Shown here one piece after another: positions 1 through 7,620 of a DNA stretch of 27,245 nt. The stretch lies in assembly GCA_035691185.1 (NCBI GenBank), contig DASSJN010000134.1, positions 1 to 27,245 on the forward strand. Reading direction: 5' to 3'. A program made the position numbers and the translations under genes. The stretch comes from RPQJ01 sp035691185. Its GTDB lineage: Bacteria > Pseudomonadota > Gammaproteobacteria > Steroidobacterales > Steroidobacteraceae. The notes under the pieces were generated by a model, which was given only the letters and a program-made list of their open reading frames with translations, had not been told where the DNA came from and searched no databases. Within the stretch, counting starts at the first letter, position 1. Every line of letters begins with the position of its first letter.

Positions 1-585
1 GTGGCGCTGCCGTCGCCGACCGAGCGCGAGAAGAGCCAGATGTACGTGCAACGCTACTTGCCGCACCTGCCGGCGGCCGGCGAGATCGTGATCTTCGACC
101 GCAGCTGGTACAACCGTGCGGGCGTCGAGCGCGTCATGGGCTTCTGCACAGAAGAGCAGTCGAAGAAGTTCCTCAAGGGCGTGCCCCTCGTCGAGCAGGC
201 GATGGTGGAATCGGGGATCCTGTTGCTCAAGTACTGGCTGGAGGTGAGCCCGGAGGAGCAGACGCGTCGCCTCGAGGATCGCATCGACGATGGTCGCAAG
301 GTCTGGAAGCTGACCGCCATGGACCTGAAGTCGTACAGCCGCTGGTTCGACTATTCGCGCGCGCGGGACGAGATGTTCGCCGCGACCGACACAGGCTTCG
401 CGCCGTGGTACGTGGTCCGCTCCGACGACAAGCGGCGGGCGCGCCTGAACACGATCACGCACCTGCTGGCCAGGATCCCGTACGAGGAGCCGCCGCGCGA
501 AAAGGTGAAGCTGCCGAAGCGCCAGAAGCCGCACGGCTACAAGGACCCGAAGTACCCTTACAAGTACGTGCCGGCGAAGTTCTGA
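1..585 (+). CDS. ppk2: Polyphosphate kinase 2 (PPK2), 3' part only
   Basis: This is the C-terminal 194 residues of a PPK2-family kinase, which transfers phosphate between polyphosphate and nucleotides in the cytoplasm. The window opens inside the gene: the first codon, GTG, is probably an internal valine, because the conserved family stretch containing ALPSPTEREK runs straight through it. The Walker B-type segment IVIFDRSWYNRAGVERVMGF lies at about residues 29-48. The lid region follows, with the conserved RLEDRIDDGRKVWKL and the WFDYSRARDEM segment. The tail KLPKRQKPHGYKDPKYPYKYVP is typical of the short, single-domain PPK2 enzymes. The Walker A loop is upstream of the window. The sequence does not show whether the enzyme prefers AMP, ADP or GDP. 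It converges on the SulP gene with only 18 bp between the stop codons and no visible terminator. Confidence 0.95.
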   Translation: MALPSPTEREKSQMYVQRYLPHLPAAGEIVIFDRSWYNRAGVERVMGFCTEEQSKKFLKGVPLVEQAMVESGILLLKYWLEVSPEEQTRRLEDRIDDGRKVWKLTAMDLKSYSRWFDYSRARDEMFAATDTGFAPWYVVRSDDKRRARLNTITHLLARIPYEEPPREKVKLPKRQKPHGYKDPKYPYKYVPAKF

Positions 586-603
586 CCTCGGGCCTTCCGC
601 GGG

Positions 604-2304
604 TCAGGGCGTCCACTCCACCGAATGTTCGTCGAGGTACGCGTCGACCGCGGCGCCGAGAGTAGGGTAGAAGTTCGCGGCCCCGAGGCGCTCGAGCAGT
701 TGGAAGCGCCTGAGCTTGTCCTTGACTGGATCCTTCATCTCGGCGAACCGCAGTTCGATGCCGGACTCGCTGAGCGTCCGCGCGAGATCGGCGAGCACGT
801 CCGCCGACGTCACGTCGACGCTGGTGACGGGCTCGGCCGATATGACGATCCGCCGCACCGGCGTCGGCGATTGTTCGATGGCTTCGTGCACGCGCTGGCT
901 GAACAGCTCGGCGTTCGCGAAGAACAGCGGCGCGTCCCAGCGAAACAGCACCAGGCCGGGAATGCGCCGCGCCCCGGGGTAGCGAGTCACGTCGTGGTAG
1001 CCGCGGATGCCGTCGACTCGGCCCAGCACGGCGTGGTGGGGGCGCCAGCCTTCCCAGAGGAACTCGATGACCGCGATGACGATAGCCACGCCGATGCCGG
1101 GAATCACACCCGCCACGGCAACCCCTGCGAAGCATGCGATCGACAGCCAGAACTCCCAGCGCTGGATACGAAAGAATCGCTGCAGGTCCGCGAATTCGAA
1201 CAACCCGATCGCGGCGGCGATCACCACGGCGGCCAGCGCGCTGCTGGGCAGGTGCTGCAGCAGGTTGGGTGCCAGCACGAGCAGCAGTGCGACGGCCACC
1301 GCGCCGACCACACCCGTCACCTGGGTCCGGGCGCCCGCGGCTTCGGCGACCGGGGTGCGCGAGGAACTGCTGCTGATCGGAAAACCCTGGAACAGTCCCC
1401 CGGCCAGGTTGGCGGCGCCCAGGCCGATCATCTCCCGGTTGGGATCGACCTTCGTGCGGGTCCTCGCTGCATATGTTCGTGACAGCACGCTGGTGTCGGC
1501 GAACGCGACCATGGCGACCGCGCAGCCTCCGATGATCACCTGGCCGACGTCGGCGGCGCTGATCCACGGCAGCACGAAGGAGGGCAGTCCTTGCGGCAGC
1601 GGGCCGAGCACCTTCACCCCTGCACTCTGGTCGAGACCGAGCGCGCCAACCACGATCGTCGCGCCGACGACCGCGATCAGGAGAACCGGCACTCGCCTGA
1701 AGCGCTGGAGCAGCAGGATCGCTACGAGCGTGCACGCGCCGACCGCGAACGCCGTCCAGTTGGCCTGCCCGCCGAGGACCGCCTTGGCGATGTGGACCAG
1801 GTCCCGCACCGGGCCGACCCCGTCGATCGAGAACCCGAACAGCTTGGGAAGCTGGCTGATCAGGACCGTGAGCGCGATGCCGTTCATGTAGCCGTTACGG
1901 ATCGGCTTGGACAGCAATTCGGTGACGAATCCCAGGCGCATGAGGCCGATGAGGATGCAGACCAGGCCCGAAACCACCGCCATCGCACTGGCCAGCGCCA
2001 CGGCGCGCATCGGATCGCCGGCCGAGAGCGGGAACACGACCGCGAGAATGACGGCGGCGAGTGAAGAGTCCGGCCCCAGGACCAGGATGCGGCTCGGGCC
2101 AAACAGCGCGTAGGCCAGCAGTGGAACGATCGTGGCGTACAGACCGTAGATTCCGGGCACGCCCGACGCCACTGCGTACGCGATTCCGACCGGCACCAGC
2201 ATCGTGGTGAGCACCAGTCCTGCCATCAGGTCGCGTGGAAGCCAGGCGGCCTCGTAGTGCCTCAGGATCCGCAGTCCGGGCAACCATTTCGTCCACCCGC
2301 TCAT
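604..2304 (-). CDS. SulP/SLC26 family anion transporter with STAS domain
   Basis: A 566-residue inner-membrane transporter of the SulP family (sulfate, bicarbonate or similar anions). Residues of about 20-420 are strongly hydrophobic, with the family's opening pattern of a WLPRDLMAGL segment followed by VPVGIAYA and GIYGLYATIVPLLAYALFGPS. Residues of about 435-560 form a soluble STAS domain containing PGLVLFRWDAPLFFANAE and AEPVTSVDVTSADVLADL. Substrate cannot be read from sequence, and no carbonic anhydrase gene is adjacent. ATG at 2304 is preferred. A GTG at 2310 is also in frame, but the weak GAAG ribosome-binding match sits too close to it. Length is normal for the family. The gene converges on ppk2. 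Confidence 0.93.
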   Translation of the reverse strand: MSGWTKWLPGLRILRHYEAAWLPRDLMAGLVLTTMLVPVGIAYAVASGVPGIYGLYATIVPLLAYALFGPSRILVLGPDSSLAAVILAVVFPLSAGDPMRAVALASAMAVVSGLVCILIGLMRLGFVTELLSKPIRNGYMNGIALTVLISQLPKLFGFSIDGVGPVRDLVHIAKAVLGGQANWTAFAVGACTLVAILLLQRFRRVPVLLIAVVGATIVVGALGLDQSAGVKVLGPLPQGLPSFVLPWISAADVGQVIIGGCAVAMVAFADTSVLSRTYAARTRTKVDPNREMIGLGAANLAGGLFQGFPISSSSSRTPVAEAAGARTQVTGVVGAVAVALLLVLAPNLLQHLPSSALAAVVIAAAIGLFEFADLQRFFRIQRWEFWLSIACFAGVAVAGVIPGIGVAIVIAVIEFLWEGWRPHHAVLGRVDGIRGYHDVTRYPGARRIPGLVLFRWDAPLFFANAELFSQRVHEAIEQSPTPVRRIVISAEPVTSVDVTSADVLADLARTLSESGIELRFAEMKDPVKDKLRRFQLLERLGAANFYPTLGAAVDAYLDEHSVEWTP

Positions 2305-2504
2305 CGGCACTTGCTTCGGTTCGTCATGCGACCAGGCGTAACACCCCAGCGACCGCCTCGCCGGGGAGACTGCAGGTACGGATACCCACGCGCGGCGTCG
2401 TGGGCATCGGGTGCACTACGAATTGACACGCGCTCGCCCGGCCGTTGATCGCGACCGCGGCACGGGCGGGCTGCGTGCTCGGACTCGTGTGCTAGGCTCG
2501 CCGC

Positions 2505-3092
2505 ATGAAAAACCGCTGCATGCTGATCATCATGGTCCTGCTCGCCGGGACCGCAGGTGGCGCCATCGGCGCGGTCACGATACAGCGTTACGGGGCGATG
2601 CCTCACGACTGGGCCGCATGGAGCCAGGTAGCCGAGTCGGCCCCGGCCGGAGCACCGAATGCGCTCGGCGGCGTGGTCGGCCAGGTCAGCGCGCGGGCCA
2701 TGCCCGACGGCGGCCCGCAGGCCCTGGAAGGCTACACTTACATGGCCCATAGCGCAGGCACTACTCGCCTCGCCATAGGTCTCGTCGGCAACGTCGAGCT
2801 GGCGGGCGCCGGCAACGCCACCGAAGTGCGCGTGGTGCAGTCGAGCGGCTATATCTCCGGCACCGGCAAGATCGATCGCTGGGTTGGCGTGTCGGTGCAT
2901 CGTCCCGGCGGCGCCGTCGGCAAGAAGGTGCCTTTCTATCCGATCGTCGTCTCGGATCCGGATGCGCAGACGATTCTTCACGGCACCATCGTCACCGACA
3001 GGATTCGCTTCTCAAACGGCTGGACGCTGCAACCCGGTGGCGCATCGATGCAACTCATCGACCAGAAAGGCGTCGTGCGGCAGCAGTTCTAG
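2505..3092 (+). CDS. Exported protein of unknown function
   Basis: A 195-residue protein I do not recognise. Residues of about 5-25 (MLIIMVLLAGTAGGAIGAV) form one hydrophobic segment after a short basic start, so it is a signal peptide or an N-terminal anchor. The remainder is polar and beta-rich in appearance. It has glycine-rich stretches around residues 60-110 and an orderly C-terminal half with many alternating hydrophobic residues, including GKIDRWVGVSVH and GWTLQPGGASMQLID. Codon use is GC-rich at third positions like the neighbours, which supports real coding. The ribosome-binding site is weak (TAGG about 10 nt upstream of ATG). A second in-frame ATG lies five codons in. No enzymatic motif is visible. 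It stands alone between the SulP gene and a glycosyltransferase. Confidence 0.7.
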   Translation: MKNRCMLIIMVLLAGTAGGAIGAVTIQRYGAMPHDWAAWSQVAESAPAGAPNALGGVVGQVSARAMPDGGPQALEGYTYMAHSAGTTRLAIGLVGNVELAGAGNATEVRVVQSSGYISGTGKIDRWVGVSVHRPGGAVGKKVPFYPIVVSDPDAQTILHGTIVTDRIRFSNGWTLQPGGASMQLIDQKGVVRQQF

Positions 3093-3153
3093 CGCCACGA
3101 ACCGTCGGAAGCTACTCAGACATTAGAGAGCGCTCCGACCGGTTGCATCTCCC

Positions 3154-4101
3154 ATGACACCGACGGTATCGGTCATCCTGCCCACGTTCAATCGCCTCGA
3201 GTACCTTCGGCCTGCGATCGAATCGGTGTTCGGCCAGACCTTTCAGGACTGGGAATTGATCGTTGCGGATGACGGCTCCGACGAAGAGACCAGGGCGTAC
3301 CTGAAGGACATTGGACGCCGGCCGCGCGTAAAACTGGTCTGGTTGCGGCACACAGGATATCCCTCGAGAGTACGGAACGCTGCCTTGCGCGAAGCCGAAG
3401 GCGCGTATGTCGCCTTTCTCGATTCGGATGACATCTGGATACCTGGAAAGCTCGACGTTCAACTCGAGTCCATTCGTTCTCGTCCCGCATGCCATTGGAG
3501 TTACACCGGGTTCCATCTGGTGGATGACGCCGGCAATCCTTTGCGCGTGCAGCCCGCAGATTCGTGGATACCTTGCAACGGCTGGATCTTCGAGCGGTTG
3601 TTGCGCATGGAGCTGATCGTCGCAACGCCGAGCGTCGTCGCAAGTCGTCGCCTGGTACTCGAATTGTCGGGATTCGACGACGAACAGCATGCTTGCGAAG
3701 ACTATGATCTGTGGCTGCGGCTCGCCATGAACAGCGAAGCCGATGCCGTGACCGAGCCGCTCGTGTGCATTCGTCGCCATGGAGAGCACTACAGCAAGGA
3801 TGCCGATGCATTCATCGGCAGGGAGCGGTCATTGGCAAAGATGCAGCGTCTCTGCGCCGATCCGCGGCTGACATCGCAAATACAGAGGGAGCGCGCAAAG
3901 AACGCTGTCGGTCTCTCACGAAGCTACTTTGCAGCGGGAAATCCAATGACCGCACTGACGACGCTCGTTCGCAGCTACCCGTACTCATGGGTCTTCCCAC
4001 AATGGTGGACCGGAGCGCTTGCAACGATCGCTCGGGCAAGTTCACCGTCATCCTTGCGGAAGGCGGTCAACGGATACCGCGCACGCAAGAGATCATCGTA
4101 G
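3154..4101 (+). CDS. Family 2 glycosyltransferase
   Basis: A 315-residue GT-A fold glycosyltransferase of the GT2 family, which transfers a sugar from a nucleotide-sugar donor. The N-terminal TVSVILPTFNRLEYL motif and the VADDGSDEET loop (Asp39/Asp40) form the nucleotide pocket. The DXD-like metal site is FLDSDDIW (Asp90-Ser91-Asp92). The acceptor-side acid is in the CEDYDLWLRL motif (Glu182, Asp183). There are no transmembrane helices, so it is probably cytoplasmic or peripherally bound. The C-terminal 60 residues are less conserved. The acceptor and donor are not predictable. No polysaccharide export or polymerase genes are adjacent, which makes this an isolated glycosyltransferase. The ribosome-binding site is weak. 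A protein-coding reading frame of the next gene overlaps its 3' end, but that gene's likely start is further downstream. Confidence 0.93.
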   Translation: MTPTVSVILPTFNRLEYLRPAIESVFGQTFQDWELIVADDGSDEETRAYLKDIGRRPRVKLVWLRHTGYPSRVRNAALREAEGAYVAFLDSDDIWIPGKLDVQLESIRSRPACHWSYTGFHLVDDAGNPLRVQPADSWIPCNGWIFERLLRMELIVATPSVVASRRLVLELSGFDDEQHACEDYDLWLRLAMNSEADAVTEPLVCIRRHGEHYSKDADAFIGRERSLAKMQRLCADPRLTSQIQRERAKNAVGLSRSYFAAGNPMTALTTLVRSYPYSWVFPQWWTGALATIARASSPSSLRKAVNGYRARKRSS

Positions 4102-4157
4102 ATGGACAGGGGTTTTCATGTCGGCCGTGTTTGCCGTCCGGGAGTGATCTGCAAGGC

Positions 4158-4964
4158 ATGCGCAGCCTGATGCCGTTCGTTGGCGCCGTGGCGATGGCCT
4201 ACGGCGGGCTGTGCGCGTGGGCGTTTCTCACGCAGCGCGGGCAGATCTATTTCCCAACGCCCGAATCGCAGCACGCGCTGGCGCAGGTGCTGTGGCTCGC
4301 TGTGGACGGCGAGCGCGTCAAGGTCTGGGCGGTTACGCGGCCGGGACCGAAGGCGCTCCTCTACTTCGGCGGCAATGCCGAAGACGTGGCGGGCAATATC
4401 GAACTCTTTGCCGAGTCGTTCGCGGATCGCTCGCTCCTCCTCGTCAACTATCGCGGCTATGGCGGCAGCTCCGGGCGACCCTCGGAGACGGCCCTCGTCG
4501 CGGATGCGATCGCGGTGTTTGACCGGGTGCGGCGGGACCACTCGGAGATTGCGGTGATGGGTCGCAGCCTCGGCAGTGGAATCGCCGTACAGCTTGCCGC
4601 AGTGCGGCCGGTCGAGCGGCTGGTGCTGGTGACGGCCTACGACAGCCTGGTCAACGTGGCGCGCACCTACTTTCGGTGGTTACCGGTGGGGCTGTTGCTG
4701 CGGGACCGCTATGAATCATCGCGTCGCGCGTCCGCGGTGACTGCGCCGGTGCTCATCGTCGTGGCGGCCGAGGACGAGATCATTCCGCGAGCGCGTTCGG
4801 AGGCGTTGGTCGGTGCGTTTGCGCCGGGGCAGGTGGAAGTCGTCGTGGTGCCGGGCGCGGGGCACAACACGCTCGACCTGTCACCGCGGTACATGCGATC
4901 GGTGGCGGAGTTTCTCGCCGAGTCGCGGGCGGGTGCCGACGTGCGGAGGAGGGGGACGACATGA
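4158..4964 (+). CDS. Membrane-anchored alpha/beta hydrolase (YfhR/BEM46-like)
   Basis: A 268-residue alpha/beta hydrolase with a single N-terminal hydrophobic helix at residues 4-24, which probably anchors it in the inner membrane facing the periplasm. The catalytic triad is visible: Ser137 in the nucleophile elbow GRSLGSG, Asp206 in AAEDEIIP and His236 in PGAGHN. The YFGGNAED segment at about 69-76 supplies the oxyanion region, and NYRGYGGSSG at 97-106 is characteristic of the BEM46/YfhR subgroup. The substrate is unknown. The reading frame is open for another 149 codons upstream, across the glycosyltransferase gene. ATG 4158 is chosen because the homologous part starts there and a GGGAG lies about 14 nt upstream, a rather long spacing. 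Its stop overlaps the ATG of a transposase relic (ATGA). Confidence 0.88.
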   Translation: MRSLMPFVGAVAMAYGGLCAWAFLTQRGQIYFPTPESQHALAQVLWLAVDGERVKVWAVTRPGPKALLYFGGNAEDVAGNIELFAESFADRSLLLVNYRGYGGSSGRPSETALVADAIAVFDRVRRDHSEIAVMGRSLGSGIAVQLAAVRPVERLVLVTAYDSLVNVARTYFRWLPVGLLLRDRYESSRRASAVTAPVLIVVAAEDEIIPRARSEALVGAFAPGQVEVVVVPGAGHNTLDLSPRYMRSVAEFLAESRAGADVRRRGTT

Positions 4965-5032
4965 GGTGCGTCATGGGAAGGCGGTATTTCAGGGCGGAGT
5001 TCAAGACCGAGGCGGTCCGTCAGGTTTGTTGA
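4961..5032 (+). pseudogene. Probable 5' relic of an IS3-type transposase OrfA
   Basis: A 23-codon reading frame, ATG 4961 to TGA 5032, whose product contains GRRYFRAEFKTEAVRQV. This closely resembles the first residues of IS3-family OrfA proteins, which usually read like (K/R)RRY-x-x-EFK-x-EAVRLV. The match ends at about the stop codon. I found no convincing continuation in any frame between 5033 and 5148, and no terminal inverted repeats. If the reading is right, this is a scar of an insertion sequence lost by deletion. It lies between two operons pointing towards each other. The stretch is short, so a chance resemblance cannot be excluded. Confidence 0.4.
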
Positions 5033-5148
5033 ACCGCGCCGGGCGAAGGCGCAGTGCGGACCTTCTTGCCAACGACGGACCGGGTGCCTCTCGGGAGTGC
5101 GCGACGACTACAAGGGGATCACGTGGCCACCGCGGGCTGCTCGTTTCG

Positions 5149-5628
5149 TCACTCCCGGACATCACGCAGGACCGCGCTCAACGACGCAAGCAGGATGCGC
5201 CAGTGATCGGCCTGACGGCGTTGGAACAGCAACAGGTCGAAACCGTGGCGCGCGGCATGATCCTGCGGGATCCGGTCCCAGCCGCGATGCTCGACGGTCA
5301 CGCGCGTCTCGTCGCCAATCGCTTCGAAGCGCACGTCGAGTTCCGTCGTCTGCTCGGGCGCAAAGGTTGCCTGCCGCCACGTGAGGGCAAGCCGCTCGCC
5401 GGGTTTCCAGACGGTAATCCGGCCGACCTCGAATTCCTTGCCGTTGCCCAGCGTCGCGATCAGCCGTCCGCCTTCCCCCGGCTCGAAACGCAGATAGCCA
5501 TCCCCGTCCGGCGTCAGTCGAAACAGTGGATGCGGGCGCCACCATTGGCCGATTTCCTCGGTGAACGCTTCAAACGCCCGCGCTGGCGGTCCGTCGACGC
5601 GAATTGAAACGATGACCGCTGCGGTCAC
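5149..5628 (-). CDS. SRPBCC (AHSA1-like) domain protein
   Basis: A 159-residue protein of the SRPBCC superfamily, the Aha1 C-terminal-like branch often found next to ArsR regulators. It starts with AAVIVSIRVDGPPARAFEAFTEEIGQWW, the family's opening strand and helix. The segments LRFEPGEGGRLIA, WKPGERLALTWR and TELDVRFEAIGDETRVTVEHRGW are the typical central strands. The fold makes a ligand cavity, but the ligand is unknown. The start is taken as GTG 5628, which overlaps the ArsR stop by 4 bp (GTGA). An ATG 17 codons upstream lies inside the ArsR gene and would add residues unlike the family. It is the last gene of the VOC-ArsR-SRPBCC operon, and translation is probably coupled. Confidence 0.88.
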   Translation of the reverse strand: MTAAVIVSIRVDGPPARAFEAFTEEIGQWWRPHPLFRLTPDGDGYLRFEPGEGGRLIATLGNGKEFEVGRITVWKPGERLALTWRQATFAPEQTTELDVRFEAIGDETRVTVEHRGWDRIPQDHAARHGFDLLLFQRRQADHWRILLASLSAVLRDVRE

Positions 5629-5954
5629 CGGCGTTTCTTTTCTACGCGAGTCTTGAAGGCCGAAAGCTGCGCTGTCCACATCGCTTCGGTCTCGGCGACC
5701 CAGCGCTTCAGGTCCGCCATGGCGCCGTCTTTCAGCGCATACACGCGAACGCGAGCATCGAATTCGGGATGCGTCTCCTGCACGAGGCCGCTTTGCTTCA
5801 TGAAACGCAGATGACGGCTCATCACCGGCGCAGGCAGCCCGAGCGCTTCGGCGAGTTCTCCCGCCCGCCGCGGACGCTCGCCGAGAAGCTCCACCGCACG
5901 ACGACGATGGGGATCGGCGAGCGCCGCAAACGTCTTGTCGACCCGTGTGCTCAA
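5625..5954 (-). CDS. ArsR-family winged-helix repressor
   Basis: A 109-residue dimeric winged-helix regulator. The opening VDKTFAALADPHRRRAVELL is the standard ArsR start. The recognition helix region GELAEALGLPAPVMSRHLRFMKQSGLV covers about residues 32-58, and the wing is ARVRVYALKDGAM. No cysteine metal-binding motif is present, so a metal sensor is unlikely; it belongs to the ArsR branch paired with SRPBCC proteins. The start is taken as TTG 5954, because the family's first residues begin there and it overlaps the VOC stop in the sequence TTGA. An upstream extension of 94 codons is open only because it lies over the VOC gene in another frame. It probably represses its own operon through the inverted repeat at 6475-6498. 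Confidence 0.87.
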   Translation of the reverse strand: MSTRVDKTFAALADPHRRRAVELLGERPRRAGELAEALGLPAPVMSRHLRFMKQSGLVQETHPEFDARVRVYALKDGAMADLKRWVAETEAMWTAQLSAFKTRVEKKRR

Positions 5955-6421
5955 TCGAGCCGCTTCTTCGTGACCAGACCGCTCGCCTGGTCCCATTCGT
6001 CGGGCGTCATTTTTCGGATGGTGACGCCGAAGGTCCAGATGTGGCCCTCGAAGTCCTTGGCGCGATAGGTGCGGTCGCCGTAAAACTGCGTGTCCGGTTC
6101 CTGCGCGATTTCGGCGCCCGCCTGCCGTGCGCGGGCGCAATGGGCGTCGATGTCCTCGCCTTCGGCCAGCTGGACGTGAACGCTCTGCGTATTCTTGCCG
6201 CCTATCGACCTGGGGCTCTTGTGCTCGGCGCTCCACTCGCTGCCGACCATGACGACGGAGTTCCCGTAAACCATCTCGGAGTGGGCAAGATTGCCGTCGG
6301 CATCCAGAATGACGAACGACGGCTCGAACCCGAACGCCTCCTCGAGCCAGCGAAAGGCGGCTTTCGGGTCCTGGTAGCTGATGGCGCTCGACAGCCCTTT
6401 GGGGCGATACGCGTCGCTCAT
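5951..6421 (-). CDS. VOC (glyoxalase/bleomycin-resistance-like) protein
   Basis: A 156-residue vicinal-oxygen-chelate fold protein, PhnB-like. It has two beta-alpha-beta-beta-beta halves: SSAISYQDPKAAFRWLEEAFGF at 11-32 opens the first, and TQSVHVQLAEGEDIDAHCARA opens the second. The C-terminal DRTYRAKDFEGHIWTFG carries the acidic/histidine pattern common in this family. Substrate and metal dependence are unknown. ATG 6421 is well supported by AGGAGGAA 6 nt upstream; the reading frame is open for 18 further codons, which would run into the promoter. It is the first gene of a three-gene operon with 4-bp overlaps at both junctions. Confidence 0.88.
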   Translation of the reverse strand: MSDAYRPKGLSSAISYQDPKAAFRWLEEAFGFEPSFVILDADGNLAHSEMVYGNSVVMVGSEWSAEHKSPRSIGGKNTQSVHVQLAEGEDIDAHCARARQAGAEIAQEPDTQFYGDRTYRAKDFEGHIWTFGVTIRKMTPDEWDQASGLVTKKRLD

Positions 6422-6465
6422 GGCGATTCCTCCTGCCTGATCATCACGCTCGTTTATGTTTGCCG

Positions 6466-6494
6466 AGAGTAACAATAGTTGACAAAAAAGTAAA
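6466..6494 (-). promoter_or_regulatory. Candidate sigma70 promoter of the VOC-ArsR-SRPBCC operon
   Basis: On the minus strand, TTTACT (6494-6489) and TACTCT (6471-6466) are separated by 17 bp. The -10 hexamer is preceded by TGT, giving an extended -10 (TGn). Transcription would start near 6459, leaving a leader of about 38 nt before ATG 6421. The stretch is markedly AT-rich compared with the surroundings. Confidence 0.55.
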
Positions 6495-6498
6495 CTAT
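6475..6498. promoter_or_regulatory. Inverted repeat, candidate ArsR operator
   Basis: ATAGTTGAC, six A residues, then GTAAACTAT: 9-bp arms that are inverted copies with one mismatch. It covers the -35 box and most of the spacer of the candidate promoter, which is where a repressor would block polymerase. Assignment to the ArsR protein of the same operon is an inference from position and from the AT-rich dyads typical of the family. Confidence 0.6.
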
Positions 6499-6535
6499 AT
6501 GCAGCTCGACGTCAGCGAACGTCTGCGCCGTCAGC

Positions 6536-7558
6536 TCAGACCAGTCCCTTGTCGTGCAGCTCCGCCTTGAAGTAGGCATAGAAGATCGGAGCGGCGATCA
6601 CACCCGGAATGCCGAAGGCCGCTTCCATCACCAGGATCGCGACCAACAGCTCCCAGGCGCGCGCGTTGATGTGAGAACCGACGATGCGCGCATTGAGGAA
6701 GTATTCGAGCTTGTGGATGACGACGAGGTAGACCAGCGACGCGACAGCCACGGGCAGGCCGTGACTGAGGCTGACGATGATGATTGCCGTGTTCGAGATC
6801 AGGTTGCCAATGATCGGCAGCAGGCCGACGACGAAAGTGATCGCGACCAGCGTCTTGACCAATGGCAGGTCGACGCCGAACGCGGGCAGCGCGACGCCGA
6901 GGTAGAGCCACGTGAAGACCGTGTTGATGGCCGAGACCCAGAACTGCGCGAAGACCACGCCTCGGAACGCAGCCGCCATGCGTTCGGCCTGTCGCGAGAT
7001 ACGTTCGGACAGCGGGCGTCGGTCCGCCTGCGGCGCGGCCCGCTGCAGCGACAACAGCGCGCCGACGACCATGCCCATCAACAGATGAGCCAGGATGCGG
7101 CCGAAATCGCGGCCGGCCAACGGCAGCGCGCCCGCGTTCGATCGCAGCCAGTCCACCAGTGTCCGCTGGATCGTATCGGCATCGTCCGGCACATGGGTGA
7201 GCAGTTCGGCCGGCAGGTGCGCGCGCGCGTCCTCGACGATCTGCGCCATGCTTTGCATGAGGATCGTGAGGCTTTCCCCGCTGTTGCGCAGGAAGGCGAC
7301 GAGGCCGATCCAGGCGGCGACGAGCGCGGCGATGACGAACGTGGCGATCAGTGCCACCGCGAGCAGGCGCGGTCCGTCGCGGCCCAGACCTCGCAGGCTC
7401 AGCCACGGCGTCAGCAGTTTGACCAGCTCGAACACTAGCAAGCCGGCAAGCAGTGCCGGCAAGAGGTGAAGCTCGAGGGCGAAGCCGAGCGCGAGCGCGC
7501 TCAGGCCCCAGGCGACGATGTCGTCACGCGTCACGGACCTGGCAACGGCGGTGTTCAT
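6536..7558 (-). CDS. AI-2E family (YdiK/PerM-like) membrane permease
   Basis: A 340-residue polytopic inner-membrane protein of the AI-2E transporter family. Hydrophobic segments occur at about residues 15-50, 65-90, 150-170 and 205-330, with the soluble stretch of about 90-145 between the early helices that is usual here. The C-terminal half holds the most conserved part, FVVGLLPIIGNLISNT followed by KLEYFLNARIVGSHINARAWELL. The family includes exporters of signalling molecules and Na+/H+ antiporters, so substrate is open. ATG 7558 is used. Another in-frame ATG lies eight codons upstream at 7582, and neither has a clear ribosome-binding site. It sits 62 bp after the MHS transporter gene on the same strand. 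Confidence 0.85.
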   Translation of the reverse strand: MNTAVARSVTRDDIVAWGLSALALGFALELHLLPALLAGLLVFELVKLLTPWLSLRGLGRDGPRLLAVALIATFVIAALVAAWIGLVAFLRNSGESLTILMQSMAQIVEDARAHLPAELLTHVPDDADTIQRTLVDWLRSNAGALPLAGRDFGRILAHLLMGMVVGALLSLQRAAPQADRRPLSERISRQAERMAAAFRGVVFAQFWVSAINTVFTWLYLGVALPAFGVDLPLVKTLVAITFVVGLLPIIGNLISNTAIIIVSLSHGLPVAVASLVYLVVIHKLEYFLNARIVGSHINARAWELLVAILVMEAAFGIPGVIAAPIFYAYFKAELHDKGLV

Positions 7559-7620
7559 GAAACTGTGCAGTTCGGCGTGCATGCGAGCGGCGGTGGCAAA
7601 GCGCTTATCATGAGCCAGAC

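Noticed and set aside
455..1735. Minus-strand open frame of 426 codons overlapping the SulP gene
   Set aside because: It is an arginine-rich shadow in another frame of the SulP coding sequence, with no recognisable domain.
2301..2981. Minus-strand 226-codon frame between the SulP gene and the orphan protein
   Set aside because: The product has the histidine/arginine-rich look of a shadow frame. The overlapping plus-strand frame has a signal peptide and better codon use.
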